Assembly: GCA_964539665.1 (NCBI GenBank)
Contig: CAZIKB010000013.1
Span: 1-64,000, forward strand
Reading direction: 5' to 3'
DNA: 64,000 bases
From: CAZIKB01 sp964539665
Lineage (GTDB): Bacteria > Zhuqueibacterota > Zhuqueibacteria > Oceanimicrobiales > Oceanimicrobiaceae
The position numbers and the translations under genes are program-made. Of this stretch, positions 54,556 through 63,847 are shown piece after piece. The notes under the pieces were generated by a model, which searched no databases, was not told where the DNA came from, and was given only the letters and a program-made list of their open reading frames with translations. Position 1 is the stretch's first letter; every line of letters starts with the position of its first letter.

Positions 54556-55104
54556 ATGGAAAATGCAATCGGTCTGATAGAATTGACTTCAATCGCAAAA
54601 GGATATGAGGTCGCTGATGCACTGTTAAAAACCGCCACCGTAAAAATAGTATTCAACCGGACGATTTGTCCCGGCAAGTTTATGGTCATGGTTGCGGGAG
54701 AAACAGATGCTGTCAATTCAAGCATCTCTGTTGGACTGGATATTGGCGGAGATACCGTGGTCGATGATTTAATTATCCCAAATGTGCACCATGAAGTTTT
54801 TCCTGCCATTAGCGGTACAAGGGTGATAGAAAAAACCGGTGCATTAGGCATAATTGAAACGTTTTCAGTAGCCTCAATCATTGAAGCCGCCGACGCCGCG
54901 GTCAAGGCGGCGGATGTTCAGCTCATGGAGATTCATCTGGCCATGGCTATTGGCGGGAAAGGATATGTGACGCTTACCGGTGATGTTGCTGCTGTCACTG
55001 CTGCTGTGGAGGCAGGAGCAGAGTATATTCGAAACAAGGGATTGCTGGTTAATAAAGTGGTAATTCCTCAGCCCCGAGAGGAGATACTTCAGGATAAGAT
55101 TTAA
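54556..55104 (+). CDS. pduT: Microcompartment shell protein PduT (tandem BMC domains)
   Basis: The 182-residue protein has two BMC domains in tandem (first MENAIGLIELTSIAKGYEVA, second GALGIIETFSVASIIEAADA). Cys38 in NRTICPGK lies where PduT carries the 4Fe-4S cluster in the central pore of its trimer. It should pass electrons through a microcompartment shell. AAAGGA precedes the ATG. It follows pduS by 83 bases. No other shell protein gene (hexamer, pentamer) is in the window, so it must work with shell proteins encoded elsewhere or has another role. Confidence 0.9.
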   Translation: MENAIGLIELTSIAKGYEVADALLKTATVKIVFNRTICPGKFMVMVAGETDAVNSSISVGLDIGGDTVVDDLIIPNVHHEVFPAISGTRVIEKTGALGIIETFSVASIIEAADAAVKAADVQLMEIHLAMAIGGKGYVTLTGDVAAVTAAVEAGAEYIRNKGLLVNKVVIPQPREEILQDKI

Positions 55105-55213
55105 GTTGTGTCTTATTTTTGAAAATTAATTTTCATTTTACAAAAGCAATACTTATATTTATATGTTATAATTTTTCAAGAATAGCATTGATGACTAAGG
55201 GAGAAAAATACCT

Positions 55214-55420
55214 ATGAAAAAAGTAATTCAAAAATTAGGTTTTGAAAAATACATCACTAACAGAAATGGCGATGTAGAGTTTGTTGTTCTTCCCGTTTCA
55301 AAATATAATGAAATGGTTGAATTAATTGAGGATTATGGCTTAGGTTTAGCCATTAAAGAGGCAGAAGGAGAGAAAAATTACGATAAGGACGAGGCCATAA
55401 AATATTTGGAAAATGCTTAA
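55214..55420 (+). CDS. Antitoxin of a RelBE/Phd-type pair
   Basis: This 68-residue acidic protein (VVLPVSKYNEMVELIEDYGL) has the shape of a Phd/RelB-type antitoxin: a folded N-terminal DNA-binding part and a flexible acidic tail. Its end overlaps the next gene by 8 bases. GGGAGAAAAATACC precedes the ATG. It would repress the pair and block the toxin. Confidence 0.75.
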   Translation: MKKVIQKLGFEKYITNRNGDVEFVVLPVSKYNEMVELIEDYGLGLAIKEAEGEKNYDKDEAIKYLENA

Positions 55421-55685
55421 AGTAAAATACAGCGAAAAATTTCTTAAGGATATAAAGAAGTTAAAAAACAACAAGATATATCACCAAATTAAAAAAGTCT
55501 GCTTTGAAGAGGTTCCGAAGCTTGAAGATTTTAGCTTAATCAAACATCTCAAAAAGATACAAGGTTACAATAACTACTATAGATTTAGAATTGGTGATTA
55601 TCGGATTGGTTTAAAATTAGAAGAAAACACCATCTACATGATGAGAGTACTACAAAGAAATGAGATATATAAATACTTTCCATAA
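55413..55685 (+). CDS. RelE/ParE-family toxin
   Basis: The 90-residue basic protein matches RelE-type mRNA interferases or ParE toxins: KVKYSEKFLKDIKKL at the start, YYRFRIGDYRIGLKLEEN in the middle and MRVLQRNEIYKYFP at the end (Arg and Tyr residues common in RelE). It overlaps its antitoxin. RelE (ribosome-dependent cleavage) fits slightly better than ParE. Confidence 0.82.
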   Translation: MLKVKYSEKFLKDIKKLKNNKIYHQIKKVCFEEVPKLEDFSLIKHLKKIQGYNNYYRFRIGDYRIGLKLEENTIYMMRVLQRNEIYKYFP

Positions 55686-55764
55686 TTCGTTCATTTCCTT
55701 ATATTAGCCCCCTTCAACAATATTTAATTAAAATTGTAATAAATCAGTCAATCGGTGAGAAACT

Positions 55765-57612
55765 ATGAGAAAGAATAAAATGAATTTCAGAACACTAAGT
55801 TTGATTTTGGCAATAATGGTTTCAACTATATTGCATGCTGCGGATGGAATTGAAATAAGCTACAATTTAAGCTGGGAGCAGCCCAATTCGCATTACCTTA
55901 ACATTTCAATGACTATTGAGAATTTTCCAGGCGAATCTGTAGAGGTCACGATTCCGTCCTGGAGGCCCGGAAGATATGTCATTCAAAACTATGCTAAAAA
56001 TGTTGTCAGCTTCCATGCTTATGATGAAAAAGAAGCCCCCTTAAAGCACCAGAAAATTGACAAGGGCACCTGGCGTATAAAAAAAGGCTCCTCAACTAAA
56101 GTCATCATAAATTATAAATATTATGCCAGGCATTTGGATGGCGGTTCAAGTTATTTAGATGATTCGGAAGCTCACATCAATCCCATTACCTGTTTGATGT
56201 ATATTCCAGGTAAAGATTTGCTGCCGGTCTCTCTATCTATTGATAAGCCTGCGGATTGGAACGTAGCAACATCGCTTGAATTCAACGAGAGCAAAAACGC
56301 GTATATCAGTTTAAATTACCATGAACTTGTGGATGCGCCCATTCTCATCAGCCCTTCCTTTAATTTACTTACTTTTGAAGATAAGGGCGCAATTTATGAG
56401 ATGGCTCTGCAAGGCGAAGGAAACTATGACGAAGAAAAAATTATTGAGGATGTCCGAAAAATAGTTGCAGAACAATCAAGTATGATGCAAAACGTTCCTT
56501 TCAAACGTTATCTTTTTATGTATCACTTACTGCCTTATCGTTTTGGACACGGGGTAGAACATAAAAATTCCACATCTATTGTAAGCGGACCGGTAGATTT
56601 TGAGGATGAACAATTCTATAATAGATTCCTGGGAGTGACTTCGCATGAGTTCTTTCATGTCTGGAACGTTGAGCGCATTCGGCCCGAGGCAATATATTAT
56701 CCGGATTATTCAGCGGAAAATTATACGACTACCATGTGGTTATATGAAGGGATAACCAGCTATTACGGTAGCCTGACATTGGTACGGACGCATCTCGTTA
56801 AAAAGGAAAAATACTTTAAGAATTGGACTGACACAATTAAGCGATTTCAAAATACTTATGGTCGAAAAGTGTCCAGCGTTGATATGGTGAGCTGGGATAG
56901 CTGGACTAAAAGTATGGGCAATGCACCCCCCAATACTTACTATTCTTTCTATACAAAAGGCAACATTTTAGGTTTGTTGTTTGATCTCGAAATCCGTCAC
57001 CGCACTAAAAACAAAAAGTCTTTGAACGATGTTATGCGTTACCTGAATGAAAATTATGCCATGAAAAATCAAGGCGTGCCAGAAGATGAGATGCAGAAGA
57101 TTTTTGAAAAAATCGGGGGCGTCAGTTTTGAGACCTTTTTTGCAGATTATGTTCATGGCACCGCAGAGATTGATTATGACCGCTATTTGCGGCATGCAGG
57201 GTTAGAATTAAAAATAGAGAAAGATGAGAAAAGTCCGGGTGTATATCTCGGCATCAGTCTTTCAGGCGATGAGCAGGAAGCAAAAATACGCAATGTTATT
57301 CCTGAATCGCCGGCCTTTAAAGCTGGACTGGACATCGACGATATTTTACTTGCCGTAGATGGAAAGCGTACTCACAGCGCTAATCTTGAGTTGGTACTGA
57401 AAAGGTACTCTGCTAACGACACCATTCGTGTGACGGTTTTCCGCAGAGACCGCCTACAAAATTTTGATGTTGAATTAGCAGAAGCTCCTGCCAGTAAGTA
57501 TGAAATTAAAGAGCTCGAAAAGTCAACTGAATTGCAGGTGAAAATTAGGAAAAGTTGGCTAAATGAGGTTGAAGAAAGGGAGCAAACAGACAGTGGAGGT
57601 AAGGCCAGGTAA
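55765..57612 (+). CDS. M61-family metallopeptidase with C-terminal PDZ domain
   Basis: The 615-residue protein has a signal peptide, an N-terminal beta domain (with the VTIPSWRPGRYVIQNYAKNV segment typical of the family), the zinc motif HEFFH (His294, Glu295, His298) with the third ligand Glu328 in MWLYEGITSYYG, and a PDZ domain (about residues 490-580, GVYLGISL, IRNVIPESPAFKAGLDIDD). M61 enzymes are glycyl aminopeptidases, and this one likely acts outside the cytoplasm. GGTGAG precedes the ATG. Confidence 0.92.
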   Translation: MRKNKMNFRTLSLILAIMVSTILHAADGIEISYNLSWEQPNSHYLNISMTIENFPGESVEVTIPSWRPGRYVIQNYAKNVVSFHAYDEKEAPLKHQKIDKGTWRIKKGSSTKVIINYKYYARHLDGGSSYLDDSEAHINPITCLMYIPGKDLLPVSLSIDKPADWNVATSLEFNESKNAYISLNYHELVDAPILISPSFNLLTFEDKGAIYEMALQGEGNYDEEKIIEDVRKIVAEQSSMMQNVPFKRYLFMYHLLPYRFGHGVEHKNSTSIVSGPVDFEDEQFYNRFLGVTSHEFFHVWNVERIRPEAIYYPDYSAENYTTTMWLYEGITSYYGSLTLVRTHLVKKEKYFKNWTDTIKRFQNTYGRKVSSVDMVSWDSWTKSMGNAPPNTYYSFYTKGNILGLLFDLEIRHRTKNKKSLNDVMRYLNENYAMKNQGVPEDEMQKIFEKIGGVSFETFFADYVHGTAEIDYDRYLRHAGLELKIEKDEKSPGVYLGISLSGDEQEAKIRNVIPESPAFKAGLDIDDILLAVDGKRTHSANLELVLKRYSANDTIRVTVFRRDRLQNFDVELAEAPASKYEIKELEKSTELQVKIRKSWLNEVEEREQTDSGGKAR

Positions 57613-57638
57613 TAAGCAAAAATTGGATTATTAGGTTA

Positions 57639-57697
57639 ATGGAGATATGGAGTGTCTGAAGGGATGGGGCAACAATTCAAACACTCCAATACTCCAT
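57639..57697. terminator. Hairpin between convergent genes
   Basis: ATGGAGATATGGAGTGT (from 57639) and ACACTCCAATACTCCAT (to 57697) belong to 22-base arms (57639-57660 and 57676-57697) that match with three mismatches. It lies between the M61 gene and the oppositely directed isomerase gene, a fitting place for a two-way terminator. Short near-repeats of TGGAGTRTTGGAG make it look like a member of a dispersed family. Confidence 0.6.
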
Positions 57698-57709
57698 TAT
57701 TCCGCTGCA

Positions 57710-58729
57710 CTAAAAAAAATCAGCCAGTTCATACCCTTCTTTTTCTCTCAATTGAGTAACATGGGTTTGAATGGCTTCTCGGTTCTTTTCCTTTTGCAGC
57801 GATGCTTCTAATGAGCTTCGAATCTCTTCGAGGGAGCGGGTTTCTTTATTACGTTCAATTACTTTGATAATATGGTAACCAAATTGCGTCTCAACAATGT
57901 CACTGATTTCACCAACAGGTACGGAGAAAGCAGCTTCTTCGAAAGGTTTTACCATCTTTCCCCGGCCAAAATTTTCATACAGACCGCCGTTCATTTTTGA
58001 TCCCGGATCCTCCGTATGTTTTTTTGCCAGCTCAGCAAAATCCTCACCTTTTTTTGCCAGTTCTAAAATCCCTTCCATTTTATTGTAAATCTCATTTTTT
58101 GAGGAATCGCTCTTGTCCGTGGTGTTCAATAAAATGTGACGCACAGAAGCAGTTTTATCTTCCTGGTAAGCGGTTTGTATTTCTTCTTCAGTTACCTCGA
58201 ATTCACTGGCTAAGATTTTGTCTAAATAGCGTTGAACAGTCAAATTGACTTCGTATGCATTTCTAACTGTTTCTAAACTTACTTCTGCATCTGTCAATCT
58301 TTCAAGGAATTTCTCTTCACCTCCTGAATGGACGTATTGCAAATTTAGCACGCTGTCAACCTCGGCTTGAGAAAGAACAGTGTTGGCTTTTTTTGCTTCA
58401 TTCATCAACATTTTCTTCTCAGCCATCTCTTTCACATTTTGTTCAATGATTTGTTTCAGTTGCTCTTTCTCAAGAAATGCCAGTTGATTTGTGCGTTTGC
58501 CAAAGTTTGATTTAATATATTGAATAATATCTCCGGTGGTAATATCGAATTTTTTGGTTGATAGTAATACGTTATTCGATTCCGGATCGAGAAAAGCCAA
58601 TTTAGTGGTGAGTTCTTTAGCTAATTGATATTCTGGAGTGTCTGCTTCCAGCTTTACACTCTCCTCTTTTTTGGTGCAGGAAAAAATTGTAAAAGCTGAC
58701 AGGATTGAGATCAACAATAACCTTTTCAT
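57710..58729 (-). CDS. Parvulin-type peptidyl-prolyl isomerase lipoprotein
   Basis: The 339-residue lipoprotein (lipobox TIFSCTKK) has a SurA/PrsA-like helical N-domain, a parvulin domain (ASVRHILLNTTDKS, FAELAKKHTEDPGSK, GGLYENFGRGKMVKPFEEAA, TQFGYHIIKVIE, about residues 190-300) and a charged end. It should assist folding of exported or outer-membrane proteins in the periplasm. AAGGAGCTCCC precedes the ATG. Confidence 0.9.
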   Translation of the reverse strand: MKRLLLISILSAFTIFSCTKKEESVKLEADTPEYQLAKELTTKLAFLDPESNNVLLSTKKFDITTGDIIQYIKSNFGKRTNQLAFLEKEQLKQIIEQNVKEMAEKKMLMNEAKKANTVLSQAEVDSVLNLQYVHSGGEEKFLERLTDAEVSLETVRNAYEVNLTVQRYLDKILASEFEVTEEEIQTAYQEDKTASVRHILLNTTDKSDSSKNEIYNKMEGILELAKKGEDFAELAKKHTEDPGSKMNGGLYENFGRGKMVKPFEEAAFSVPVGEISDIVETQFGYHIIKVIERNKETRSLEEIRSSLEASLQKEKNREAIQTHVTQLREKEGYELADFF

Positions 58730-58889
58730 TGGGAGCTCCTTAGTAAGATATATAGAATTAATTAAGCGTCACATAAACGGCTAAAAGTACAAAATTGAAT
58801 ATTGAATTCCAAATCATTTGTAAAATTAATAGGGAATTGTTTGGGGCCATTCAATTGACAAAATTCTTGTCCAACCGAAAATTATATTT

Positions 58890-58900
58890 GTAATTATTAC
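58890..58900 (+). promoter_or_regulatory. Possible Zur/Fur-type operator
   Basis: GTAAT-T-ATTAC at 58890-58900 is a perfect dyad about 75 bases before the first gene of the zinc uptake row. It is short and AT-rich, so chance is possible. It is listed only because of its position. Confidence 0.3.
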
Positions 58901-58972
58901 TTGCATTTATAGTAAGCAATTTTTATATTTTTTATAAATAATAAATAGCTTTTTTCAGGAACGCAGCAAATC

Positions 58973-59308
58973 ATGAGGAAATGCAGACAAGCGCTGGCCA
59001 TAACTTTATTCTGTATTATTCTATTGCTCAATTTTGCAGTTGAATATTCTCATGAACATCTTTTACCCCAAAATTCAAATTCTGCATTTTCCCAAAGCAT
59101 AGAACTTCAGAATGATTTAACTAAAATCGATACTTACAGGATTGGTTGTCTAGCATGTTTATTCGGCCAGACTCAATTGGCTCCTGAACTATTTTTCTGG
59201 ACTATAAAATCCAATCAAGTATCTATTCCTGCGACTTTTTTTAAAGCTTACTTTTTTCTGGTTATTATTCAATCGCCCTACTACCTTCGTGGCCCTCCCG
59301 CAGCTTAA
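58973..59308 (+). CDS. Small secreted protein of the zinc locus
   Basis: This 111-residue protein has a signal or anchor segment (residues 8-24), a His/Glu pair (YSHEHL), a Cys pair (GCLACLFG), a hydrophobic helix (TFFKAYFFLVIIQ) and the ending YYLRGPPAA. Small proteins with a CxxC and a final RGPP are often found with metal or cytochrome genes in this kind of bacterium. I think it may be DUF2946-like. Its position before the porin and ZnuA genes suggests a role in zinc handling. Confidence 0.55.
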   Translation: MRKCRQALAITLFCIILLLNFAVEYSHEHLLPQNSNSAFSQSIELQNDLTKIDTYRIGCLACLFGQTQLAPELFFWTIKSNQVSIPATFFKAYFFLVIIQSPYYLRGPPAA

Positions 59309-59380
59309 TATTGAAATAAATTATCCCCTGATTAAGTTACATTAAGGGGAATTATATTATCTTTTAAAAAGGATTCAAGA

Positions 59381-60757
59381 ATGATTAATAAATATATTTT
59401 ATATTCAATTATAATTATTTTGTTTATTATTAACATACAAAATCCGGCGCTTGGACAAGAGGAAAAACAGAAGACTGAGGAAGAATTTAAAAAGCTTAAA
59501 ATGAAAGTGGCTGAAATGGGAAAAACCATATCTAATCTCAAAGCAGAATTAGATTCAATGAAAATTCAAAAAAATATAGGATCCGGTGTCGGCGAGCAAA
59601 GTGAATTAGAAAAAGAGCTGGCTCAAGAATTGGGCCTGGGAGAACAAGGTGGTCGAGAAAAAACTGGGGCAGCAGGTAGCCGGGTTTCTCAGGAGCCAAA
59701 TTCACCAAAAAGAAAATATTTTCAAAATATGAATCCAAATGTGAGTGTTATCGGCACTATACTGGGCAGCGCTACATCAACCGGCTCGGCAGATCGAAAC
59801 GTTGACCTCAGTTTTGAGGAAGGCGAGTTTTCTTTTAGCGCAGCTGTGGATCCCTACGCTACAGCTGATTTTTATATCGCATTTGGAAAGCATGCTGAAT
59901 CTTATCTCAAACCGGACGCTGAAGTCAGTGGCGCGGCAGATGGGCATGAGGAAGAAGGTGGACTTGAACCAGAAATAGAGGAGGCCTATATGACAATCCT
60001 TTCTTTGCCATTTTCAACTCAAATCAAGGCAGGTAAGTTCAGAGGCAAATTCGGCAAGATAAACGAAAGTCATCCTCATGGTTATAATTTTATCGACCTG
60101 CCACTCATGTACAATAATTATTTAGGTGCGGAGGGTTTGAATGATGAAGGCGTGTCCTTGAGCTGGCTTTTGCCAAACGCTGCATTTTTCCAGGAGTTGA
60201 CATTGCAAGTAACCAATGGTCCTTCAGAAAACACCAGTTTTACCCGTGCTAAAAATAATCGACTTTTGTATTTAGCTCATCTAAAGAACTTTTTCGATTT
60301 GAGTGACAATACGACGCTTGAATTAGGATTTACCGGTTTAACTGGACCTAACAATGAGAGAGGGGATGCGACACAAATGTTGGCAGCCGATTTGACTCTT
60401 AAATGGAAACCCCTGCAGCGTAATCGCTACAAATCTTTTGAAATCATGAACGAGTTTTTAGTAAGTAAAAGAAATAGTGTGGGACAAAATGTAACAAGTA
60501 TTGGCTTGTATTCATTTTTAAGATATCAATTCGCTAAGCGCTGGTTTATCGGTGGTTTGTATGACTATTCTGAATTTCCTGAATTTAGCGACTTTAACCA
60601 TCAGGCCTTTTCAGGAATATTGCAATTTTTTGCCACCGAATTTCAAAAATTAGAGATGCAGTACAAATTCAATAAAGGCAATTTTTTTGACAATTTCAGC
60701 GAATTCAAAATACGTGCGGTTTTTGTGATTGGAGCCCATGGCGCACATCAGTACTAA
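59381..60757 (+). CDS. Outer-membrane beta-barrel protein with coiled coil, zinc locus
   Basis: The 458-residue protein has a signal peptide (to LGQEE), a coiled coil (about residues 28-65), a linker, and a strand-rich C-terminal barrel ending in aromatic residues (AHGAHQY). A loop with His and acidic residues (GHEEEGGLEPEIEEAY) could bind metal. Its place between the small secreted protein and znuA suggests an outer-membrane zinc pore. This role is inferred only from context. A hairpin (GTTTTATTG / CAATAAAAC, 60776-60805) follows it. Confidence 0.6.
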   Translation: MINKYILYSIIIILFIINIQNPALGQEEKQKTEEEFKKLKMKVAEMGKTISNLKAELDSMKIQKNIGSGVGEQSELEKELAQELGLGEQGGREKTGAAGSRVSQEPNSPKRKYFQNMNPNVSVIGTILGSATSTGSADRNVDLSFEEGEFSFSAAVDPYATADFYIAFGKHAESYLKPDAEVSGAADGHEEEGGLEPEIEEAYMTILSLPFSTQIKAGKFRGKFGKINESHPHGYNFIDLPLMYNNYLGAEGLNDEGVSLSWLLPNAAFFQELTLQVTNGPSENTSFTRAKNNRLLYLAHLKNFFDLSDNTTLELGFTGLTGPNNERGDATQMLAADLTLKWKPLQRNRYKSFEIMNEFLVSKRNSVGQNVTSIGLYSFLRYQFAKRWFIGGLYDYSEFPEFSDFNHQAFSGILQFFATEFQKLEMQYKFNKGNFFDNFSEFKIRAVFVIGAHGAHQY

Positions 60758-60829
60758 TAGTTGAATTGCTACATAGTTTTATTGCTACTAATCAAACAAT
60801 AAAACAATCGAGAATGGAACAGTAAAACA

Positions 60830-61807
60830 ATGAGGACGAAAATGAATTGGAAATCAAATAGTCAGATTATTTTTTTAATAGTAATATGTATTTATGTACC
60901 ACTTTCCCCAAACTCAGCAGTCAGCAAAATAAAAGTCGTAACTTCCATTCCCGATTTGGCCGACATTGCCAAACAGATAGGAGGGGACAAAATAGAAGAA
61001 TTTTCCATTGCTAAAGGGTACCAGGACCCTCATTTTGTCGATGCAAAGCCAAGCTACATGATTAAACTCCAAAGAGCAGATTTGTTTGTGCAGGTTGGTC
61101 TGGATTTAGAAATTGGTTGGGTACCTCCTCTCGTGGAAGGCGCCAGAAATAACAAAATTCTCTGGGGAGGTTCCGGGTATATTGATGCCTCGCAAGGTAT
61201 TAACCTGCTGCAGGTTCCGACTGCAGACCCAGCCAAACTGCGAGCGGAAGGGGATATTCATATATTTGGCAATCCCCATTATTGGCTGGATCCCTTAAAT
61301 GGCAAAATGATCGCTGAGAACATTTTTAATGGCCTGGTGAGAATATCTCCTGAAAATGAATCTTATTTCAAACAAAACCTGGACATTTTCAAGCAAAAAA
61401 TTGATGAAGGGACCCGGCGCTGGCTGGAAAGGATGCAGCCCTATAAAGGTGTTGAGATTTTTGCATATCATAATAGCTGGCCTTATTTCGAACAGCGATT
61501 TGGCATTAAAATTGCCGGTTTCATCGAACCAAAACCTGGCATTCCACCTTCACCAAAATATCTGGTTCAGGTCATTAATCAAATGAAAAGCAAGAAGATC
61601 AAAATAATAATTATTGAGCCCTATTTTCCAACAAAGTCCGCTGAACTTGTGGCAAAGAACACAGGAGCAGTTGTCGTCGAATTAGCCCCGGAGGTAGGCG
61701 GCCAACCTGATGTAGATGATTATTTTACACTTTTTGACTACAATATAAACAAATTAATAGAGGCGTTTAAAGATGTAGGTATCGTACCAAATCATACGAG
61801 TAATTAG
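60830..61807 (+). CDS. znuA: Metal-binding protein of a zinc/manganese ABC transporter
   Basis: The 325-residue protein matches the cluster A-I substrate-binding family: a signal peptide, VVTSIPDLADIAKQIGG, DPHFVDAKPSYM (His ligand), GNPHYWLDPLNGK (His ligand), AYHNSWPYF and an acidic region near the end. A His-rich loop, common in ZnuA, is absent, so manganese or iron is also possible. ATG 60830 or 60842 are both in frame. It lies 10 bases before the permease gene. Confidence 0.88.
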   Translation: MRTKMNWKSNSQIIFLIVICIYVPLSPNSAVSKIKVVTSIPDLADIAKQIGGDKIEEFSIAKGYQDPHFVDAKPSYMIKLQRADLFVQVGLDLEIGWVPPLVEGARNNKILWGGSGYIDASQGINLLQVPTADPAKLRAEGDIHIFGNPHYWLDPLNGKMIAENIFNGLVRISPENESYFKQNLDIFKQKIDEGTRRWLERMQPYKGVEIFAYHNSWPYFEQRFGIKIAGFIEPKPGIPPSPKYLVQVINQMKSKKIKIIIIEPYFPTKSAELVAKNTGAVVVELAPEVGGQPDVDDYFTLFDYNINKLIEAFKDVGIVPNHTSN

Positions 61808-61817
61808 GGAGAAAATT

Positions 61818-62684
61818 ATGCTGGAAATGTTTCAATTACCTTTTATGACTCAAGCGTTTATTGCCTGTACAATGATGGGATTACTGCTGGCATATTTAGG
61901 AATTCATGTGGTTAGACGAGGGATTGTCTTTGTGGACCTGGCCTTAGGACAAATTTCATCTCTGGGTGTTGCTTTCGCAGCGTTTTTTGGCGGCGCAGTT
62001 TTGCCAATTTCTATCACCTTTACATTAGTTGGAGCGTTGCTTCTTTCATTAATTCATATCCACGATAAAAGACTTAAACAGGAAGCGATTATTGGTATTG
62101 TCTATGCAGTCACTTCAGCCGTGACCGTGCTTCTCATTTCGAAAACTCCACATGGGGAAGCCGACATTTCCGAGGTGCTTTTTGGCAATATCCTTGCAAT
62201 TCGCACAAGTGAACTGATAACCATGGGCGTTGTTTTTGGAATTCTGGGATGCTTACACATGATTTTCTTTCGGAAAGTTTTTAGCGTTACCCGAGCGTTT
62301 CAGATTGGTGCGCCTAAAAAAGATTTTCAATTTCGCTTTTGGAATTTCTTTTTTTATTTGTCAATTGGTCTGGCTATTGTTTTCGCCGTTCGTGCTGGCG
62401 GTGTTATTCCCGTATTTTCCTATTTAGTTATTCCCCCGGTTGCAGCGATCCTGGTTGTGCGGAGAGAAATTGCAGTTTCAATTCTTGCACCCGCATTTGC
62501 AGTTTTAGTGAGCTTATTTGGACTTTACTTTTCCTATTCTTTCGATTTTCCCGCAGGCTCTTCTCTTGTAGCCACGTTTGGAATATTGTTTGCTATTTGC
62601 AGTTTAATTAAGCTTTTTAGGAATAAAATTCGACAGGCAGAAGGTGAGTTCGAAGAAAGTGAAATTTTTGAGGTGGAATCGTAA
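61818..62684 (+). CDS. znuB: ABC-3 family zinc/manganese permease
   Basis: The 288-residue membrane protein has about eight helices and matches the ZnuB/MntB family: AYLGIHVVRRGIVFVDLALG near the start and VFSYLVIPPVAAILVV near the end. GGAGAAA precedes the ATG. The usual ATPase gene, znuC, is not between or next to znuA and znuB in this window, so it must be elsewhere or be shared. Confidence 0.9.
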   Translation: MLEMFQLPFMTQAFIACTMMGLLLAYLGIHVVRRGIVFVDLALGQISSLGVAFAAFFGGAVLPISITFTLVGALLLSLIHIHDKRLKQEAIIGIVYAVTSAVTVLLISKTPHGEADISEVLFGNILAIRTSELITMGVVFGILGCLHMIFFRKVFSVTRAFQIGAPKKDFQFRFWNFFFYLSIGLAIVFAVRAGGVIPVFSYLVIPPVAAILVVRREIAVSILAPAFAVLVSLFGLYFSYSFDFPAGSSLVATFGILFAICSLIKLFRNKIRQAEGEFEESEIFEVES

Positions 62685-62949
62685 ATATTTAGATTTAACC
62701 TGTTACATCCAGCGGCTTCTGGTTATCCATTTAACTCCACTACTGTGATTTCGAATCTGGGGAAGGAAATTACAAAAAATCAGTTTTACTTTTTTCTGAC
62801 ACGGGTATTCGAAACGCACTCAATGGAAATTGTCTGGATTTTATTCAATGAGAAATTAATAGTCATCAGGGTATTTTGGAAGATAAGTGTATTATTAATG
62901 AAAGTGAAAAGACCTCCCCAAAACTGATTGCTTATCGGTAGTCGACACA

Positions 62950-63177
62950 ATGGAAAATAAACACAAATATCAAGACGACATTTTTATTGCACGTTGGATT
63001 GCAGGTGATTTGACAGATGCAGAAAATGCGGGATTAGAACACTGGATGAAAACAAATCCTGATGAGAAAAAATATTTGGTTGAGCTTAAGAACATTTGGC
63101 AGGATTATGAATCCATTAAGTTACAACCAGGACTATCCAAACAAGAACGCTGGGAAAAAATAAATGTTAGATTATAA
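62950..63177 (+). pseudogene. FecR-like anti-sigma factor fragment
   Basis: This 75-residue reading frame resembles only the N-terminal cytoplasmic part of FecR-type anti-sigma factors (IFIARWIAGDLTDAENAGLE, LVELKNIWQDY). A whole FecR has about 320 residues and a membrane helix, both absent. The frame ends at TAA and the following bases show no FecR continuation in any frame. It is either a fragment or a gene that has lost most of its length. No sigma factor gene is beside it. Confidence 0.6.
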
Positions 63178-63847
63178 TTATAATCGCCGTCCCATCAACA
63201 ACGAGAGGTAAAATATTTGGTGGCCAACCTGGTTTGGGAAAACAGTGTTCCGAGTCAACCGTAAGAGATCGAATGAAAACACAAAATAAGTTGGGCAGTG
63301 GAATAACTTTATTTCGAAAGTAAGTTGTATTATGAGGTCTTTGCTGAGTTATCCGCACTTCTGAATTTGTTTCTACCCGTCAGGAAGCACGTTCATTTTT
63401 CCTGAATTATATGGACTCCCCTGGATTGGCTTGAGCATAAATTATGTAACAGAAAATAAAGACGAGGGAGGAACGACCGAAGCAATCTCCTGTATATCCC
63501 CCGATTGCTTAGTTTCCATTCGCAATGAAAAAACGAATATTCCTGGTTATCGTTCAATCGCTATTTAAACTCTGCATTCTCAACGACCTCTGTTGGAAAT
63601 AATTCAAGTTAAAATATTTCTTTATTTTGATTAATTATTTTTGTTTATTTTACTTCCGTACATTTTTTAGAATATTATTTTTTGCACAAATTGTCATTCC
63701 CGTCCCGATTTCCCTTTTTATTTAATAATAATGAATGTCGGGATAAATCGGGAAGTGATTGACATAAAGAAAGAGAGAAAGTAAAAAGTGTACATTAGTG
63801 AATATGTCATTCTAAATCATCCTTTAAAATTGAAAGTAGATTGCGAA
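63178..63847. other. Non-coding spacer with repeats
   Basis: These 670 bases hold no supported gene. A degenerate copy of the dispersed repeat lies at about 63472-63530 (CCGAAGCAATCTCC, CGATTGCTT, TTCGCAATGA). A hairpin with 9-base arms, TCCCGATTT (63703-63711) and AAATCGGGA (63745-63753), lies before the last gene. Confidence 0.5.

Noticed and set aside
62745..62927. 60-codon ORF between znuB and the FecR fragment, considered as a sigma-factor remnant
   Set aside because: Its translation shows no sigma-70 region 2 or 4 pattern and there is no ribosome site.
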